Assembly: GCA_003343885.1 (NCBI GenBank)
Contig: QAKH01000038.1
Location: 1-55,571 of the forward strand
From: Clostridiales bacterium
GTDB lineage: Bacteria > Bacillota > Clostridia > Oscillospirales > CAG-382
DNA: 55,571 nt
Direction: 5' to 3'
Both the position numbers and the translations under genes were made by a program. Position 1 is the first letter of the stretch; every line of letters begins with the position of its first letter. This document shows, piece by piece, positions 31,247-39,607 of this stretch. The notes under the pieces were generated by a model. The model was not told where the DNA came from. It worked only from the letters and a program-made list of their open reading frames with translations, and did no database searches.

Positions 31247-34200
31247 TCAGTTTTCCGCCGGGAATATTTCTATTACCGGACTCTTTAAAATTCCCATGTC
31301 CTTGAGCTGATACTCGTACGCCCAGTCTGAGCCGGATGTGTACCAGTAGTTCGGACCTATCCATTTTGCGTTCGAGCAGTTGTGAAGCGCTCCGAAGCAG
31401 TTTTGGCGGGAACCGTAGAGCGTCAGTTCAAGTACGTGCTTTCCCTTTCCGATTTTGCCTGAGTTTACTCTGTACGGCGGGAATATAACGTTTCCTATTT
31501 CTTCAGAGTCAAGCTTCACGCCTACAAGCGCGCCCTTATACATGTCGCACCTTATGTTTACACGTGCCTCGTTCTCGGTTTCAAATTCCATTTTGTACGT
31601 AATTTCAGCCCCGTAGAAAGGCAGTCCCTTGTCGGTTACCGATCCGAATGCGATTTTTTCCGGCTTTTTGGTTACTACGCTGACGCAGCCTTCGGTGCGC
31701 ACTCCGAATTCCCCTAAAAGGAAATAATTTTCAAGGCTGACGCGCTTTCCGATCGGCGCCTTAATAATGAGCGTGTTTTTGCCCTTAACAATTTCAGGCA
31801 TAGGCATTGTGCGAACGGATTTGTCGGTAAAATATCCGCCGTCGGGTTTTATATCAACTTCTTTTCCGTTGAACCATACCTGAGCAGCTTCCTCGTAGGC
31901 AAGCCGACAGGGAACGGTTACTTCACTGTCAAACTCAAACTTCAGGTAAGGGAAATGAGTTATGGTTTCTTTCTCAATAAGCCACGGCTGCACATCTCTG
32001 CCGTCCGCCATGGGGTAGTGCAGGGCATAACGGAGATTTTTGTCGATCCGGAGCATTTCCTCGCGCGGTTTATAGTTTACTCCGTCGTCGGAATATTCAG
32101 GCATATCCAAAACGAGTACGTTTTGTTCGTTAAGCGAGTATTCTACGCTGTCCTTAAAATCAACAGTCTTTACCGGAGATTTCCCTGAAACGCTTGCGAC
32201 AGCATACGAAGTGCTGTCGTTTTCGCCTAACTTGTCAAGCCTGAGCAGGAGGCTGTCGTACGCATACACAGTATAGCTGATGATAGTTGTATTGTTTTTA
32301 ACTTCGTAAGTCGGAGTATATGTTGTGCCGGTCATGGTATCGTACACTGTCGGAACAAATTCTCCCTTTACGGTAATTTTAAGAGAGGTCGGCTCCATCT
32401 CATTTCTTGTATTACGAGCGGAAGCGACAGGTTTTCTTCCATGCGCTAAGAACAGCCACTTGCTGTCGCCGTCAATGCGCATGCAGTAAAGAAGATTTGA
32501 CGTGAGAGCGCCGCTTGAATCTCTGATATAAACATCTCTTTGTTCGTCAAGAGCATCTGTGAGGGCAAGAGAGGAGAACGGAATCTTTACGGAGGAGTCA
32601 AAAAGTGTCTTTACTCTGTCGGACTCGACGGCGTCGACATACTTCGGACAGTCGCCCATAAATATTACTTTTCCGCCGCCGGCTTTAAACTTTTCAAGAA
32701 TTTCAAGCGTCGAGCTTCTCATGGTTTCAAGTCCCGGAACAACGACTGCTTCGTAAGTCATTGCGCCGACTCCAAGTTTATTGCTTTCGGCAGTCTTTCT
32801 GTACTGCTCCGGAAGCAAAGACTCGCTTACGTAGTCAAAGTCGATGGTTGAAAACAGCAGGTAATTTGTGACTCTGTCAAAGTTTTCCTGAAGAACCTTT
32901 CTTTTTTCGGCTGTGTTTTCACGTGGTCCGTAGTGCAGCCAATAGCTTTCTATCGGATGAATTACAGCAACCTTAACGTCGGGCTTTCCTCGTGTTAGAG
33001 CGGTATTCAGCCTTGCAAAGTGATCTTCAATCAGCGGATACTTCTTATACCAGCTTGACTGATAGCTTATGCTTGCCGGATAATCTCTTTTTGCCGAGCC
33101 TTTCATACTTACCCATGACAGGTGCGGAACACGAATAGTAACCCCGAGAGCCGCCTGCCAGTCGCCCTGATATTTATGTCCTCTGAAATCGAAATCCCAG
33201 CCGGTTACGCCGTAAAGCTCGGACAGCATGCCTTCTCTTGCGTACTGATGGACGGCAGACTGACACTGCTTAGCCGTGGTGAATAACTCTCCGTCGCAAA
33301 GCACGTCAATTCCGGGAAGTCCGAATTTGCGGTATGAGCGCATCGCTTCGCCGAGAGCGTTTGTCTGGGAGAGAAGATTATCTTCCTCCATCAGGTGTCC
33401 TGTAAGGCAGATTCCGTGCTCATCGCACCATTTTCCACAGTTATCCGAAAAGCTTTCGGTGAATTTCTGGCAGACAAAATCATGATAATAATATCTCACA
33501 AGAGAGGGCTTTCCGTCCGGCAGGTCCCACAAAAGCTCCGGAAGCTTTGAAATCAGGTCTATTCCGTATTTTTCCTTAAAATCTTCGGCAAAATTTGTTG
33601 TGTACGGAAGGCTGATGTCGTTTTTGCTGTCCGCAAAGGGAAGGGATTCTTTATGGCAGAACTGCGGCTCGTCGGTAAAGATTGCGGGAACGCTTTCGCC
33701 AAAGTCTTTGCCTACCGCTTTTTCGTATGACTCATATGTAATCTTTATAAACTCGTCGATTGCTTCTTTACTGAGGGTATCGACGTATGTCTGACCGTTG
33801 TACCAGCCGGAAGGACCCATTGTGCATACATATGCGTACCACTTGGTTCCGCGCGCTTTTGCTTCAAAGTCTATTATTTCCGCACTTTTCAGTGTTCCGT
33901 CGGTATTAAGAACGATATCGTATGCCGCTAAGAAATACGGCTTTCCGGTGGCTATGCCTTCTTCTTTGCTCACTGCGTCATCCTTTGGCTTAATTGTGAA
34001 AAGGAGGTTTTTGCGGCGGTGTTTTGGGTTCTTTGTTACATATCCGCCTGCGGCACCGGACGGCCATCTGTCCTCGTCGTACAGCCATGCGAGCATTTTT
34101 TCCTTTTTTGCCTTTTCGTTGCACGCCTTTACCAAGTCCATAAACTCATCGCTTAAGTATTTTGTTGCCATGCCGGACCTTGAGTGCATATGGAAGCCGC

Positions 34201-34357
34201 CGAATCCCATGCTTTTGAGTTGTTCTATCTGCCAAAGCAGTTCTTCTTTGTCAAGTTCTGTGTTCCAGGCCCAAAACGGAGTGCCTCTGTATTCGCTTGT
34301 AGGATTTTTGAACAGCTCAATATCAAGCTGTTTTTCCTTATTTCTCTTGTAAAGCAT
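31247..34357 (-). CDS. GH106-like glycoside hydrolase (alpha-L-rhamnosidase family)
   Basis: 1036 aa from the ATG at 34357 (AAAGGA 9 bases upstream). The N-terminal catalytic barrel begins with the family signature YRGTPFWAWNTELDKEEL, then GFGGFHMHSRSGMATKYLS and AWLYDEDRWPSGAAGGYV. IFTDEPQF carries likely catalytic or metal-binding acids. Later come CLTGHLMEEDNLLSQT and beta-sandwich domains with a carbohydrate-binding look (PMPEIVKGKNTLIIKAPIG). It lacks a signal peptide. It heads the operon that continues into the GH78-like gene, and faces a divergent AraC regulator. Removal of rhamnose from plant pectin or rhamnosylated glycans is the family-based inference. Confidence 0.85.
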   Translation of the reverse strand: MLYKRNKEKQLDIELFKNPTSEYRGTPFWAWNTELDKEELLWQIEQLKSMGFGGFHMHSRSGMATKYLSDEFMDLVKACNEKAKKEKMLAWLYDEDRWPSGAAGGYVTKNPKHRRKNLLFTIKPKDDAVSKEEGIATGKPYFLAAYDIVLNTDGTLKSAEIIDFEAKARGTKWYAYVCTMGPSGWYNGQTYVDTLSKEAIDEFIKITYESYEKAVGKDFGESVPAIFTDEPQFCHKESLPFADSKNDISLPYTTNFAEDFKEKYGIDLISKLPELLWDLPDGKPSLVRYYYHDFVCQKFTESFSDNCGKWCDEHGICLTGHLMEEDNLLSQTNALGEAMRSYRKFGLPGIDVLCDGELFTTAKQCQSAVHQYAREGMLSELYGVTGWDFDFRGHKYQGDWQAALGVTIRVPHLSWVSMKGSAKRDYPASISYQSSWYKKYPLIEDHFARLNTALTRGKPDVKVAVIHPIESYWLHYGPRENTAEKRKVLQENFDRVTNYLLFSTIDFDYVSESLLPEQYRKTAESNKLGVGAMTYEAVVVPGLETMRSSTLEILEKFKAGGGKVIFMGDCPKYVDAVESDRVKTLFDSSVKIPFSSLALTDALDEQRDVYIRDSSGALTSNLLYCMRIDGDSKWLFLAHGRKPVASARNTRNEMEPTSLKITVKGEFVPTVYDTMTGTTYTPTYEVKNNTTIISYTVYAYDSLLLRLDKLGENDSTSYAVASVSGKSPVKTVDFKDSVEYSLNEQNVLVLDMPEYSDDGVNYKPREEMLRIDKNLRYALHYPMADGRDVQPWLIEKETITHFPYLKFEFDSEVTVPCRLAYEEAAQVWFNGKEVDIKPDGGYFTDKSVRTMPMPEIVKGKNTLIIKAPIGKRVSLENYFLLGEFGVRTEGCVSVVTKKPEKIAFGSVTDKGLPFYGAEITYKMEFETENEARVNIRCDMYKGALVGVKLDSEEIGNVIFPPYRVNSGKIGKGKHVLELTLYGSRQNCFGALHNCSNAKWIGPNYWYTSGSDWAYEYQLKDMGILKSPVIEIFPAEN

Positions 34358-34420
34358 AGTGTCCATTCCTTTCGTCAAAAAAATAAAATTGTATATATTT
34401 CATTAAAAACCTCTTTAAAC

Positions 34421-34449
34421 TTGACTTTATGTTAACACATATATATAAT
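34421..34449 (+). promoter_or_regulatory. Sigma-A promoter of araC-type regulator
   Basis: TTGACT (34421-34426), 17-base spacer, perfect TATAAT (34444-34449). It overlaps the divergent promoter of the glycosidase operon, so the two cannot easily be used at once. Confidence 0.78.
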
Positions 34450-34457
34450 AAAATCAA
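34429..34457 (-). promoter_or_regulatory. Promoter of GH106-GH78 operon overlapping the regulator promoter
   Basis: On the minus strand TTGATT (34457-34452), 17-base spacer and TAACAT (34434-34429). The weak -10 is consistent with an activator-dependent promoter. The palindrome TGTTAACA (34430-34437) lies in both promoters. Confidence 0.6.
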
Positions 34458-34532
34458 GGGTTTAAGCTAATCTTAATTTTGATTTTTGCATTTTTTGACG
34501 AGCTGTACTTTAAGACAGAGGGGAGGATGAGT

Positions 34533-35360
34533 ATGCACGAATATCAGCGATATCGGGAGATACATCTGTATAAAAGCAACGATGCGACGTATCCGCCGCA
34601 TTTTCATTCTCACTGTGAAATGATGTTTGTAGAAAAGGGACAAGTAAATGTGATAGTTGACGGTGAAAGCTACACGGCAAAACAAAACGACGCCATATTT
34701 ATTGCGCCGCACCAAATACATTCCTTTTCAAGCTCACATCTCATATCGGTTTATGTTATGTTTATAGCGCCGGTTCTTATACCCGAGGCGGCGGAAAAGT
34801 TTAAAAACGGAGTACCTGCCGTTCCGGTGGCGGAATTTGTTAATGCGGAGAAAACGGACTTGTTTCTCCATATACTGCGATACTTGATTGATACATACAA
34901 TAATATCAACATACCGTACCCACGGGAAGATTTGTTTGAGTCGCCGCAAAAGATGACAACCGTAAAAAGCCTGTCCAAAAGCTGTATTTCAATGCTTTTG
35001 GAAGATATGGAATTCGTGCAAAAGCCGGGGGAAGCCCCTGAGATTGCAAGGCGCATACTTGACTGTTGTCTGAACAACTACAAATTCGACATATCGCTCG
35101 CAAGCGTGTCAAAGGCGTTAAACATAAGCGAGCATGCAATAACAAGAATTTTCAAGACGAATTTCAACTGCGGTTTCAGGGAATACATTAACAGCTTACG
35201 TGTTTCAGAAGCTGCGCAGCGGCTTATTTCAGGTACCGAACCGATTTCCGAAATAGCTTTTTCGGTGGGGTTTGATACGGTGCGTACCTTTAACCGTGTG
35301 TTTTCTGCGATAAACAAAACGACTCCTTCCGAATTCAGAAACAAGCATAAGCAATCATGA
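34533..35360 (+). CDS. AraC family transcriptional regulator
   Basis: 275 aa from the ATG at 34533, 6 bases after GGAGG; the earlier ATG at 34527 abuts the site. The N-terminal cupin sensing domain (PPHFHSHCEMMFVEKGQVNVIVDG, IAPHQIHSF) probably binds a sugar. The C-terminal pair of helix-turn-helix motifs covers about residues 180-270 (LASVSKALNISEHAITRIFK and ISEIAFSVGFDTVRTFNRVF). Divergent placement and overlapping promoters make it the likely regulator of the GH106-GH78 operon. The ligand, perhaps rhamnose or a rhamnoside, is inferred from the neighbours. Confidence 0.92.
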   Translation: MHEYQRYREIHLYKSNDATYPPHFHSHCEMMFVEKGQVNVIVDGESYTAKQNDAIFIAPHQIHSFSSSHLISVYVMFIAPVLIPEAAEKFKNGVPAVPVAEFVNAEKTDLFLHILRYLIDTYNNINIPYPREDLFESPQKMTTVKSLSKSCISMLLEDMEFVQKPGEAPEIARRILDCCLNNYKFDISLASVSKALNISEHAITRIFKTNFNCGFREYINSLRVSEAAQRLISGTEPISEIAFSVGFDTVRTFNRVFSAINKTTPSEFRNKHKQS

Positions 35361-35448
35361 GATTTTCTTAATAACTGAATAATGATAGAAGTGTGATTAT
35401 GTATTTTCTAAAAATATAAAAACAAATATAATAAATTTTCTGTTAATA

Positions 35449-35477
35449 TTGAAAAATGAGCAGAAATCATATATAAT
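35449..35477 (+). promoter_or_regulatory. Sigma-A promoter of papain-like secreted protein gene
   Basis: TTGAAA (35449-35454), 17-base spacer, perfect TATAAT (35472-35477). The hairpin AGTACAA/TTGTACT (35486-35505, loop GTATAT) lies right at the predicted transcript start. The upstream part of this spacer (35361-35448) shows nothing else. Confidence 0.75.
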
Positions 35478-35569
35478 AATATTGCAGTACAAGTATATTT
35501 GTACTTATGTTGCATATGCGAAACACAATAAGCTTGATTTTACCTATCTGATAAGGAAAGGTGATTCCG

Positions 35570-35590
35570 ATGCAGACCTGTTTCTTATGA
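35570..35590 (+). other. Possible six-codon leader ORF
   Basis: ATG CAG ACC TGT TTC TTA TGA, preceded at ideal distance by AAGGAAAGG (35552-35561), lies in the ~150-base leader of the gene at 35642. The site is as good as that of a real gene, so a very short leader peptide is conceivable. It may also be chance. Confidence 0.25.
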
Positions 35591-35641
35591 TACAAAGTAA
35601 GAGTTGATGTTCATCTAAAATCGCAAGGAGCTTATACTGAT

Positions 35642-36418
35642 ATGTTAAAAAATATATTGAAGCGAGTAACCGCCTTTGCAATAGCACTGCTTACGGTTGT
35701 TCCGCTAAGCATGAATGCGAGCGATTTGCCGGAAATTGTTATACCTGAAGTTGACATTGACGGAGCGCCTGTGGTCATAATTGAGGACATAAGCGAACTG
35801 CCGGAATCAATGAAAAGAAATATTGAAATAGTCACGAGCAAACCTGTAGAGGCGGCAAATTGTCCTCAGGAAAGGGACTATTACTCCGGGTATGCAAGCA
35901 TACAGTGCCTGCTGAACTACAACGGAATATACAAAACGCAGGATGAAATCGCAGAGGAGGTATACAGCAAAGATGACGCGCTGGCATGGTTTACCGGTGC
36001 GCAGAGACATGCGGCAAATTGGGAGTATTATCCTGCGGCGGTATATCTGAGCTCAGTTCTGGGCAGAGATTACAGACCGTACAACTCGTATTTCGGAGAA
36101 TATACCCAAGAGGTTTTATCTGAAATATTAAGAGAAAAAATGAGTAACTCTTATCGTGAACCGATTTTGGTTTGCGGCATATCCTCGGGGAACGCCGAAA
36201 GCGTATCGCATTTGCCCGGTTATCCGGAAACAACTTTTGGACATTGGATTGTCATTTATAAAATTGAATGGGACTTTGAAAACGGGACAACGGAAGTCGC
36301 GTACTTGGATCCTGCGAAGTCTGACGCCGTTAGCTGGAGCGGGAATATAGAAGCTGCCGAAACTGTTTCACTTGAGAAAATGTTCGCATTTTCGTCTGGA
36401 CACGGCATAATTTATTAA
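35642..36418 (+). CDS. Secreted C39-like papain-fold protein lacking the catalytic cysteine
   Basis: 258 aa with a signal peptide cleaved near residue 26. The body looks like a C39-like peptidase domain: NCPQERDYYSGYASIQCLLNYNG corresponds to the catalytic-Cys helix (usual form YYCGPAS.QM.L), but the position expected to be Cys is Ser. A His in TTFGHWIVIYKIEW and an Asp in VAYLDPA match the rest of the triad. Ala-Asn-Cys just upstream is not at the catalytic position. It may be an inactive binder, or a Ser variant of unknown activity. AAGGAG lies 13-18 bases before the ATG. The lipoprotein gene downstream could be related functionally, but the hairpin between them suggests separate expression. 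Confidence 0.7.
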   Translation: MLKNILKRVTAFAIALLTVVPLSMNASDLPEIVIPEVDIDGAPVVIIEDISELPESMKRNIEIVTSKPVEAANCPQERDYYSGYASIQCLLNYNGIYKTQDEIAEEVYSKDDALAWFTGAQRHAANWEYYPAAVYLSSVLGRDYRPYNSYFGEYTQEVLSEILREKMSNSYREPILVCGISSGNAESVSHLPGYPETTFGHWIVIYKIEWDFENGTTEVAYLDPAKSDAVSWSGNIEAAETVSLEKMFAFSSGHGIIY

Positions 36419-36486
36419 TCAACGGGATAATAAGCGAATAAAACGGTTTTTATAATATTTTTTAACTGTCTAACGCTTAAAGTTTT

Positions 36487-36521
36487 GCGTATATAACGTC
36501 TGACAACGGCGTTATATACGC
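36487..36521 (+). terminator. Perfect 12-bp hairpin between papain-like gene and lipoprotein gene
   Basis: GCGTATATAACG (36487-36498) pairs perfectly with CGTTATATACGC (36510-36521), followed by the weak U-tract CTTTCTT and then GGAGG. It could end the upstream transcript or, sitting 10 bases before the ribosome binding site, influence the lipoprotein gene. Confidence 0.55.
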
Positions 36522-36544
36522 CTTTCTTGCAGGAGGTAACCTAT

Positions 36545-37891
36545 ATGTTCAAAGGATATAAAACGTTCTTTTTTATCTTGGTTTGCGCCGCCATAATCTT
36601 TGCCGCAGTCTCCTGTGAAACACCTGTCCGGCAGACAGACGACATTTCAGATTATTCCGGAGACGCATCTTTTTCCGAAGACGATAACGTCATTGAAACG
36701 GATGATCAGAACACGGATAGGGAAGAAGCACCGCAAAAAGCAGTTTCACCCGGCTTTGACATAGACGTATTTGACAAAACTGAGCCGCTGCAAACGATAG
36801 AGAAGGAGATTTACGTATCGGATTACGAAGGCGACAAACCTACATTGCAGCAGTTTACTTTGTACTATTATCAGGACAGCGCCGAATTCACGGAACTTTT
36901 CCCGGATGCCGGGTTTGAAAAATGGGAAGTGGAAGTTAAGCCCGAATACGGCGAGCTTATATTCAGGGCGGTCTATAAAAACTACATATACATGCAGCTT
37001 CAGGACGAAAACGGTTTAGATATCCTTTACCGGCACAACTTGGAAACCGGAACCGATGAAACTGTTTTTACATACGACGGACCTAACTCTGTTTACATAC
37101 ACACGGTTAACGACAAATACGTAATATGGATGGAGGACGAGAACGCAAACTGGCTAAAAGCGTCGTTAAACTGCTATGACATAGAGAAAGGCACAAACAC
37201 CAAAGTCTTCACATACACCCGTCAGGAGGGCAGTGACTATATGTACTCATGGAATTTTGACGAAGTGGTGTTAGTCGGAGATTGTTTGTACTTTGATAAT
37301 GTACCGAGAAAAGTGGACGGAGTTACCGACATGGATATGTATGTCTATGACATAGCAAAAAATGAGTTGACGATGATTGCGCAGGGCAGGGCAACCGAGC
37401 CGATACCGTTTGACGGAGTGTCATGGCTTGGCTTTGACGAGGCTTCAAAGCAGTATATCCTCAGAAACAGGGACAGCTCAAAGGACATTCCGCTCGGGCA
37501 GAAATATTTCAAAATGTACGCCTCGGAAAACATTGCGGTCGGAGTAAACAGCGGCAATATAAAAGGAATTATGTATTTTGACGGTGAGAATTCTTACCCG
37601 ATATTAAAAAGCACTGAGCACATAGAAACCGTGTCTCTTTCGGGGGATGATTACATCGGCTGGGACGGATGGAATAACGGCGACGCCTTGTTTTTTGACG
37701 TAAATAATCAGCTGATAGTCAACGTGGATTGCCTGGAAAAAGGGAAGAGATATATCGGAAGGTTCGGAGATGAATATCTGGTGTTTGAATGCTCTGAATT
37801 TGAACCTGACCCGGAAATTGAAGATTTATCAAGAATAAAGACAAAAATTTTTTACTACGTGAAAAAAAGCGATTTAGTCAAAAGCGAATAG
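36545..37891 (+). CDS. Lipoprotein of unknown function with propeller-like repeats
   Basis: 448 aa from the ATG at 36545, which has GGAGG 8 bases upstream. The lipobox AAVSC places the lipidated Cys at residue 24, so it is anchored outside the membrane. An acidic, Asp/Glu/Ser-rich linker runs to about residue 75. The rest shows repeated 'Y..D..K......Y' strands (LYYYQDSAEF, YDIEKGTNTKVFTYT, DMYVYDIAKNELTMIAQG) resembling DUF5050/beta-propeller sensor proteins of Clostridia. No enzyme motif is seen. The fold is a guess from the strand pattern, while membrane anchoring is clear. Confidence 0.7.
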   Translation: MFKGYKTFFFILVCAAIIFAAVSCETPVRQTDDISDYSGDASFSEDDNVIETDDQNTDREEAPQKAVSPGFDIDVFDKTEPLQTIEKEIYVSDYEGDKPTLQQFTLYYYQDSAEFTELFPDAGFEKWEVEVKPEYGELIFRAVYKNYIYMQLQDENGLDILYRHNLETGTDETVFTYDGPNSVYIHTVNDKYVIWMEDENANWLKASLNCYDIEKGTNTKVFTYTRQEGSDYMYSWNFDEVVLVGDCLYFDNVPRKVDGVTDMDMYVYDIAKNELTMIAQGRATEPIPFDGVSWLGFDEASKQYILRNRDSSKDIPLGQKYFKMYASENIAVGVNSGNIKGIMYFDGENSYPILKSTEHIETVSLSGDDYIGWDGWNNGDALFFDVNNQLIVNVDCLEKGKRYIGRFGDEYLVFECSEFEPDPEIEDLSRIKTKIFYYVKKSDLVKSE

Positions 37892-38030
37892 TTTATTTAG
37901 TGAAAGCGGCAAAAACGCCGTGCAAACGAAATAATACATAGCCTGTTCTAACCCTTGGAGCAAGAACAGATTGAAGGCTCAAATTAAATGTAAGTGCAAA
38001 AAATAAAAAAAATATGATAAAACAGAAAAA

Positions 38031-38064
38031 CCTCCGAATATCACTTGAACCGGATATTCGGAGG
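38031..38064. terminator. Bidirectional terminator between convergent genes
   Basis: CCTCCGAATATC (38031-38042) pairs perfectly with GATATTCGGAGG (38053-38064). It is flanked by AAAAA on the left and TTTTTAT on the right. It can end both the lipoprotein gene (+) and the TIM-barrel gene (-). Confidence 0.85.
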
Positions 38065-38149
38065 TAAATTTTTATATTTTTACAAAGGCTTAGATGCGTG
38101 AAACCGCATATCAATAAAATCGGACAGCGGACAGCGAATGCTCGGACGC

Positions 38150-39124
38150 TTACGCCCAGAACATCGAACCGGGCTTAGGCTCGGAAATTATTACGCTGCG
38201 TAAGAACGCGATAGCCTTTTCAAGACCTTCTTTGCTTGTCATAAGGCTGTCTTCGTGCTCAATGCTCATAACGTGGTTGTAGCCGACAAGCTGGAGCATG
38301 GAAACCATGTCTTTCCATTTCTTTTCGTCTGTGCCGTAGCCGAGAGCTCTGAACACCCATGAACGGTTGATTTCATCACCGTAATGCTTTGTGTCAAGCA
38401 CGCCGTTTATGGCAGTGTTGCGGTAATCAATGCGGGTATCCTTTGCATGGAAGTGGAACATTGCGCCGTTCTGACCTATGTAGCGGATAGCTTCAACAGG
38501 ATCAACTCCCTGCCAAATGAGGTGAGAGGGATCGAAGTTTGCGCCTATGGTCGGACCGACAGCGTTTCTTAACTTCATAAGCGTTTCAGGATTGTATACG
38601 CAGAATCCCGGGTGCATTTCAAATGCTATCTTGTTTACGCCGTACTTCTTTGCGTATTCAGACTCTTTTGTCCAGTACGGAATAAGAACGTCGTTCCACT
38701 GATAATCAAGTATCTTAAGGAAATCGTCCGGCCAGGGGCAGGTTACCCAGTTAGGCGTCTTGTCCTCGGGAGATCCGCCGGGACAGCCGGAGAAGGTGAT
38801 AACCATCGGAATTTCGAGCTCGTTTGCAAGAATACATGTTCTTTCAAAATCCTCATGGAACTTTGCGGCTGTTTCCTTGTCGGGGTGAACAGCGTTGCCG
38901 TGTGTGGACAGTGCGGAAATTTCTATGTCATACTTTTTGAAAACTTCCTTGAATGCCTTGAGCTTTGATTTGTCGGCAAGCAGCTCCTCCCTGTTGCAGT
39001 GTCCCTGTCCGGGGAATCCGCCTGTGCCGATTTCAACCGCTTCAACGCCGAGTCCTTTTACGTACGCAAGCATTTCTTCAAGCGATTTGTCGTAAAGAGG
39101 TACTGTGACCAATCCTACTTTCAT
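38150..39124 (-). CDS. Sugar phosphate isomerase/epimerase-like TIM-barrel protein
   Basis: 324-aa xylose isomerase-like (AP endonuclease 2 superfamily) barrel. Metal-ligand positions are visible: Glu and His in IAFEMHPGFC, Asp and His in GANFDPSHLIWQG, His in MFHFHAKDTR, and Glu in VMSIEHEDS. The N-terminus KVGLVTVPLYDKSLEEMLAYVKGLGVEAVEIG is typical. Family members isomerise or epimerise free or modified sugars, or act in inositol and glycoside (3-keto) catabolism. Its location between glycosidase genes fits sugar processing, but the exact reaction is not deducible. The ATG is preceded by GAAAGGAAGG. It is separated from the GH4 gene by 483 bases. Confidence 0.88.
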   Translation of the reverse strand: MKVGLVTVPLYDKSLEEMLAYVKGLGVEAVEIGTGGFPGQGHCNREELLADKSKLKAFKEVFKKYDIEISALSTHGNAVHPDKETAAKFHEDFERTCILANELEIPMVITFSGCPGGSPEDKTPNWVTCPWPDDFLKILDYQWNDVLIPYWTKESEYAKKYGVNKIAFEMHPGFCVYNPETLMKLRNAVGPTIGANFDPSHLIWQGVDPVEAIRYIGQNGAMFHFHAKDTRIDYRNTAINGVLDTKHYGDEINRSWVFRALGYGTDEKKWKDMVSMLQLVGYNHVMSIEHEDSLMTSKEGLEKAIAFLRSVIISEPKPGSMFWA

Positions 39125-39230
39125 TGTATATCCTTCCTTTCATGGAAATATTTTAAATGATAAGACATTATACAATACAGATTGTTAAAATTCAAGCTGT
39201 TTTTGTAAAAAAGATCTGAGCGTGTCGACA

Positions 39231-39284
39231 AACCAAAAAATCAAGTTCTTATGCTACGCTTTTCTACGAAAAAAAGCGGGCGGC
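39231..39284. repeat. Intergenic direct repeat, copy A
   Basis: Copy A of a ~53-bp direct repeat (AACCAAAA, AAGTTCTT, CGCTTTTCTACGAAA, AAAGCGGGCGGC) whose second copy is at 39401-39453. An internal palindrome CGCTTTT/AAAAGCG forms a hairpin. The sequence between the copies (39285-39400) shows no gene. Confidence 0.75.
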
Positions 39285-39400
39285 AAAGAACCGTAGCAAT
39301 TTAAGCGGACGAGCAAACAGAAAAGCGAAATATCTTTCGCAAAGCCCGGCTCATTTGTGCGGCATAAACGCAAGCGCAACCGCACAAACTCGTAGAAAAA

Positions 39401-39453
39401 AACCAAAAGCAAGTTCTTTTGTCCCGCTTTTCTACGAAAGAAAAGCGGGCGGC
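39401..39453. repeat. Intergenic direct repeat, copy B
   Basis: Second copy, with a perfect 10-bp stem CCCGCTTTTC/GAAAAGCGGG (39423-39449). A related hairpin occurs at 6207-6235. This looks like a dispersed palindromic intergenic element of this genome. Confidence 0.75.
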
Positions 39454-39513
39454 TTAATAAGTGGTAAAACCCTCTCCGGGAGACCGCTAAAAGCCGCAGC
39501 CGCTTTGTCTGCA

Positions 39514-39557
39514 GTCATAACGGAGAGCTTGTAAAATTTCAAACTCTCCGTTATGAT
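39514..39557 (+). terminator. Long hairpin with T-rich tail on the + strand downstream of GH4
   Basis: CATAACGGAGAG (39516-39527) pairs perfectly with CTCTCCGTTATG (39544-39555), extended by T/A. ATTCTTTTTGTTTTC follows on the + strand. No + strand gene precedes it, so it may end an unannotated RNA from the repeat region, or simply shield the convergently read GH4 gene. Confidence 0.5.
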
Positions 39558-39607
39558 TCTTTTTGTTTTCTACATTAATATTGTAATATTGTGTGAGTTC
39601 AAAATTC

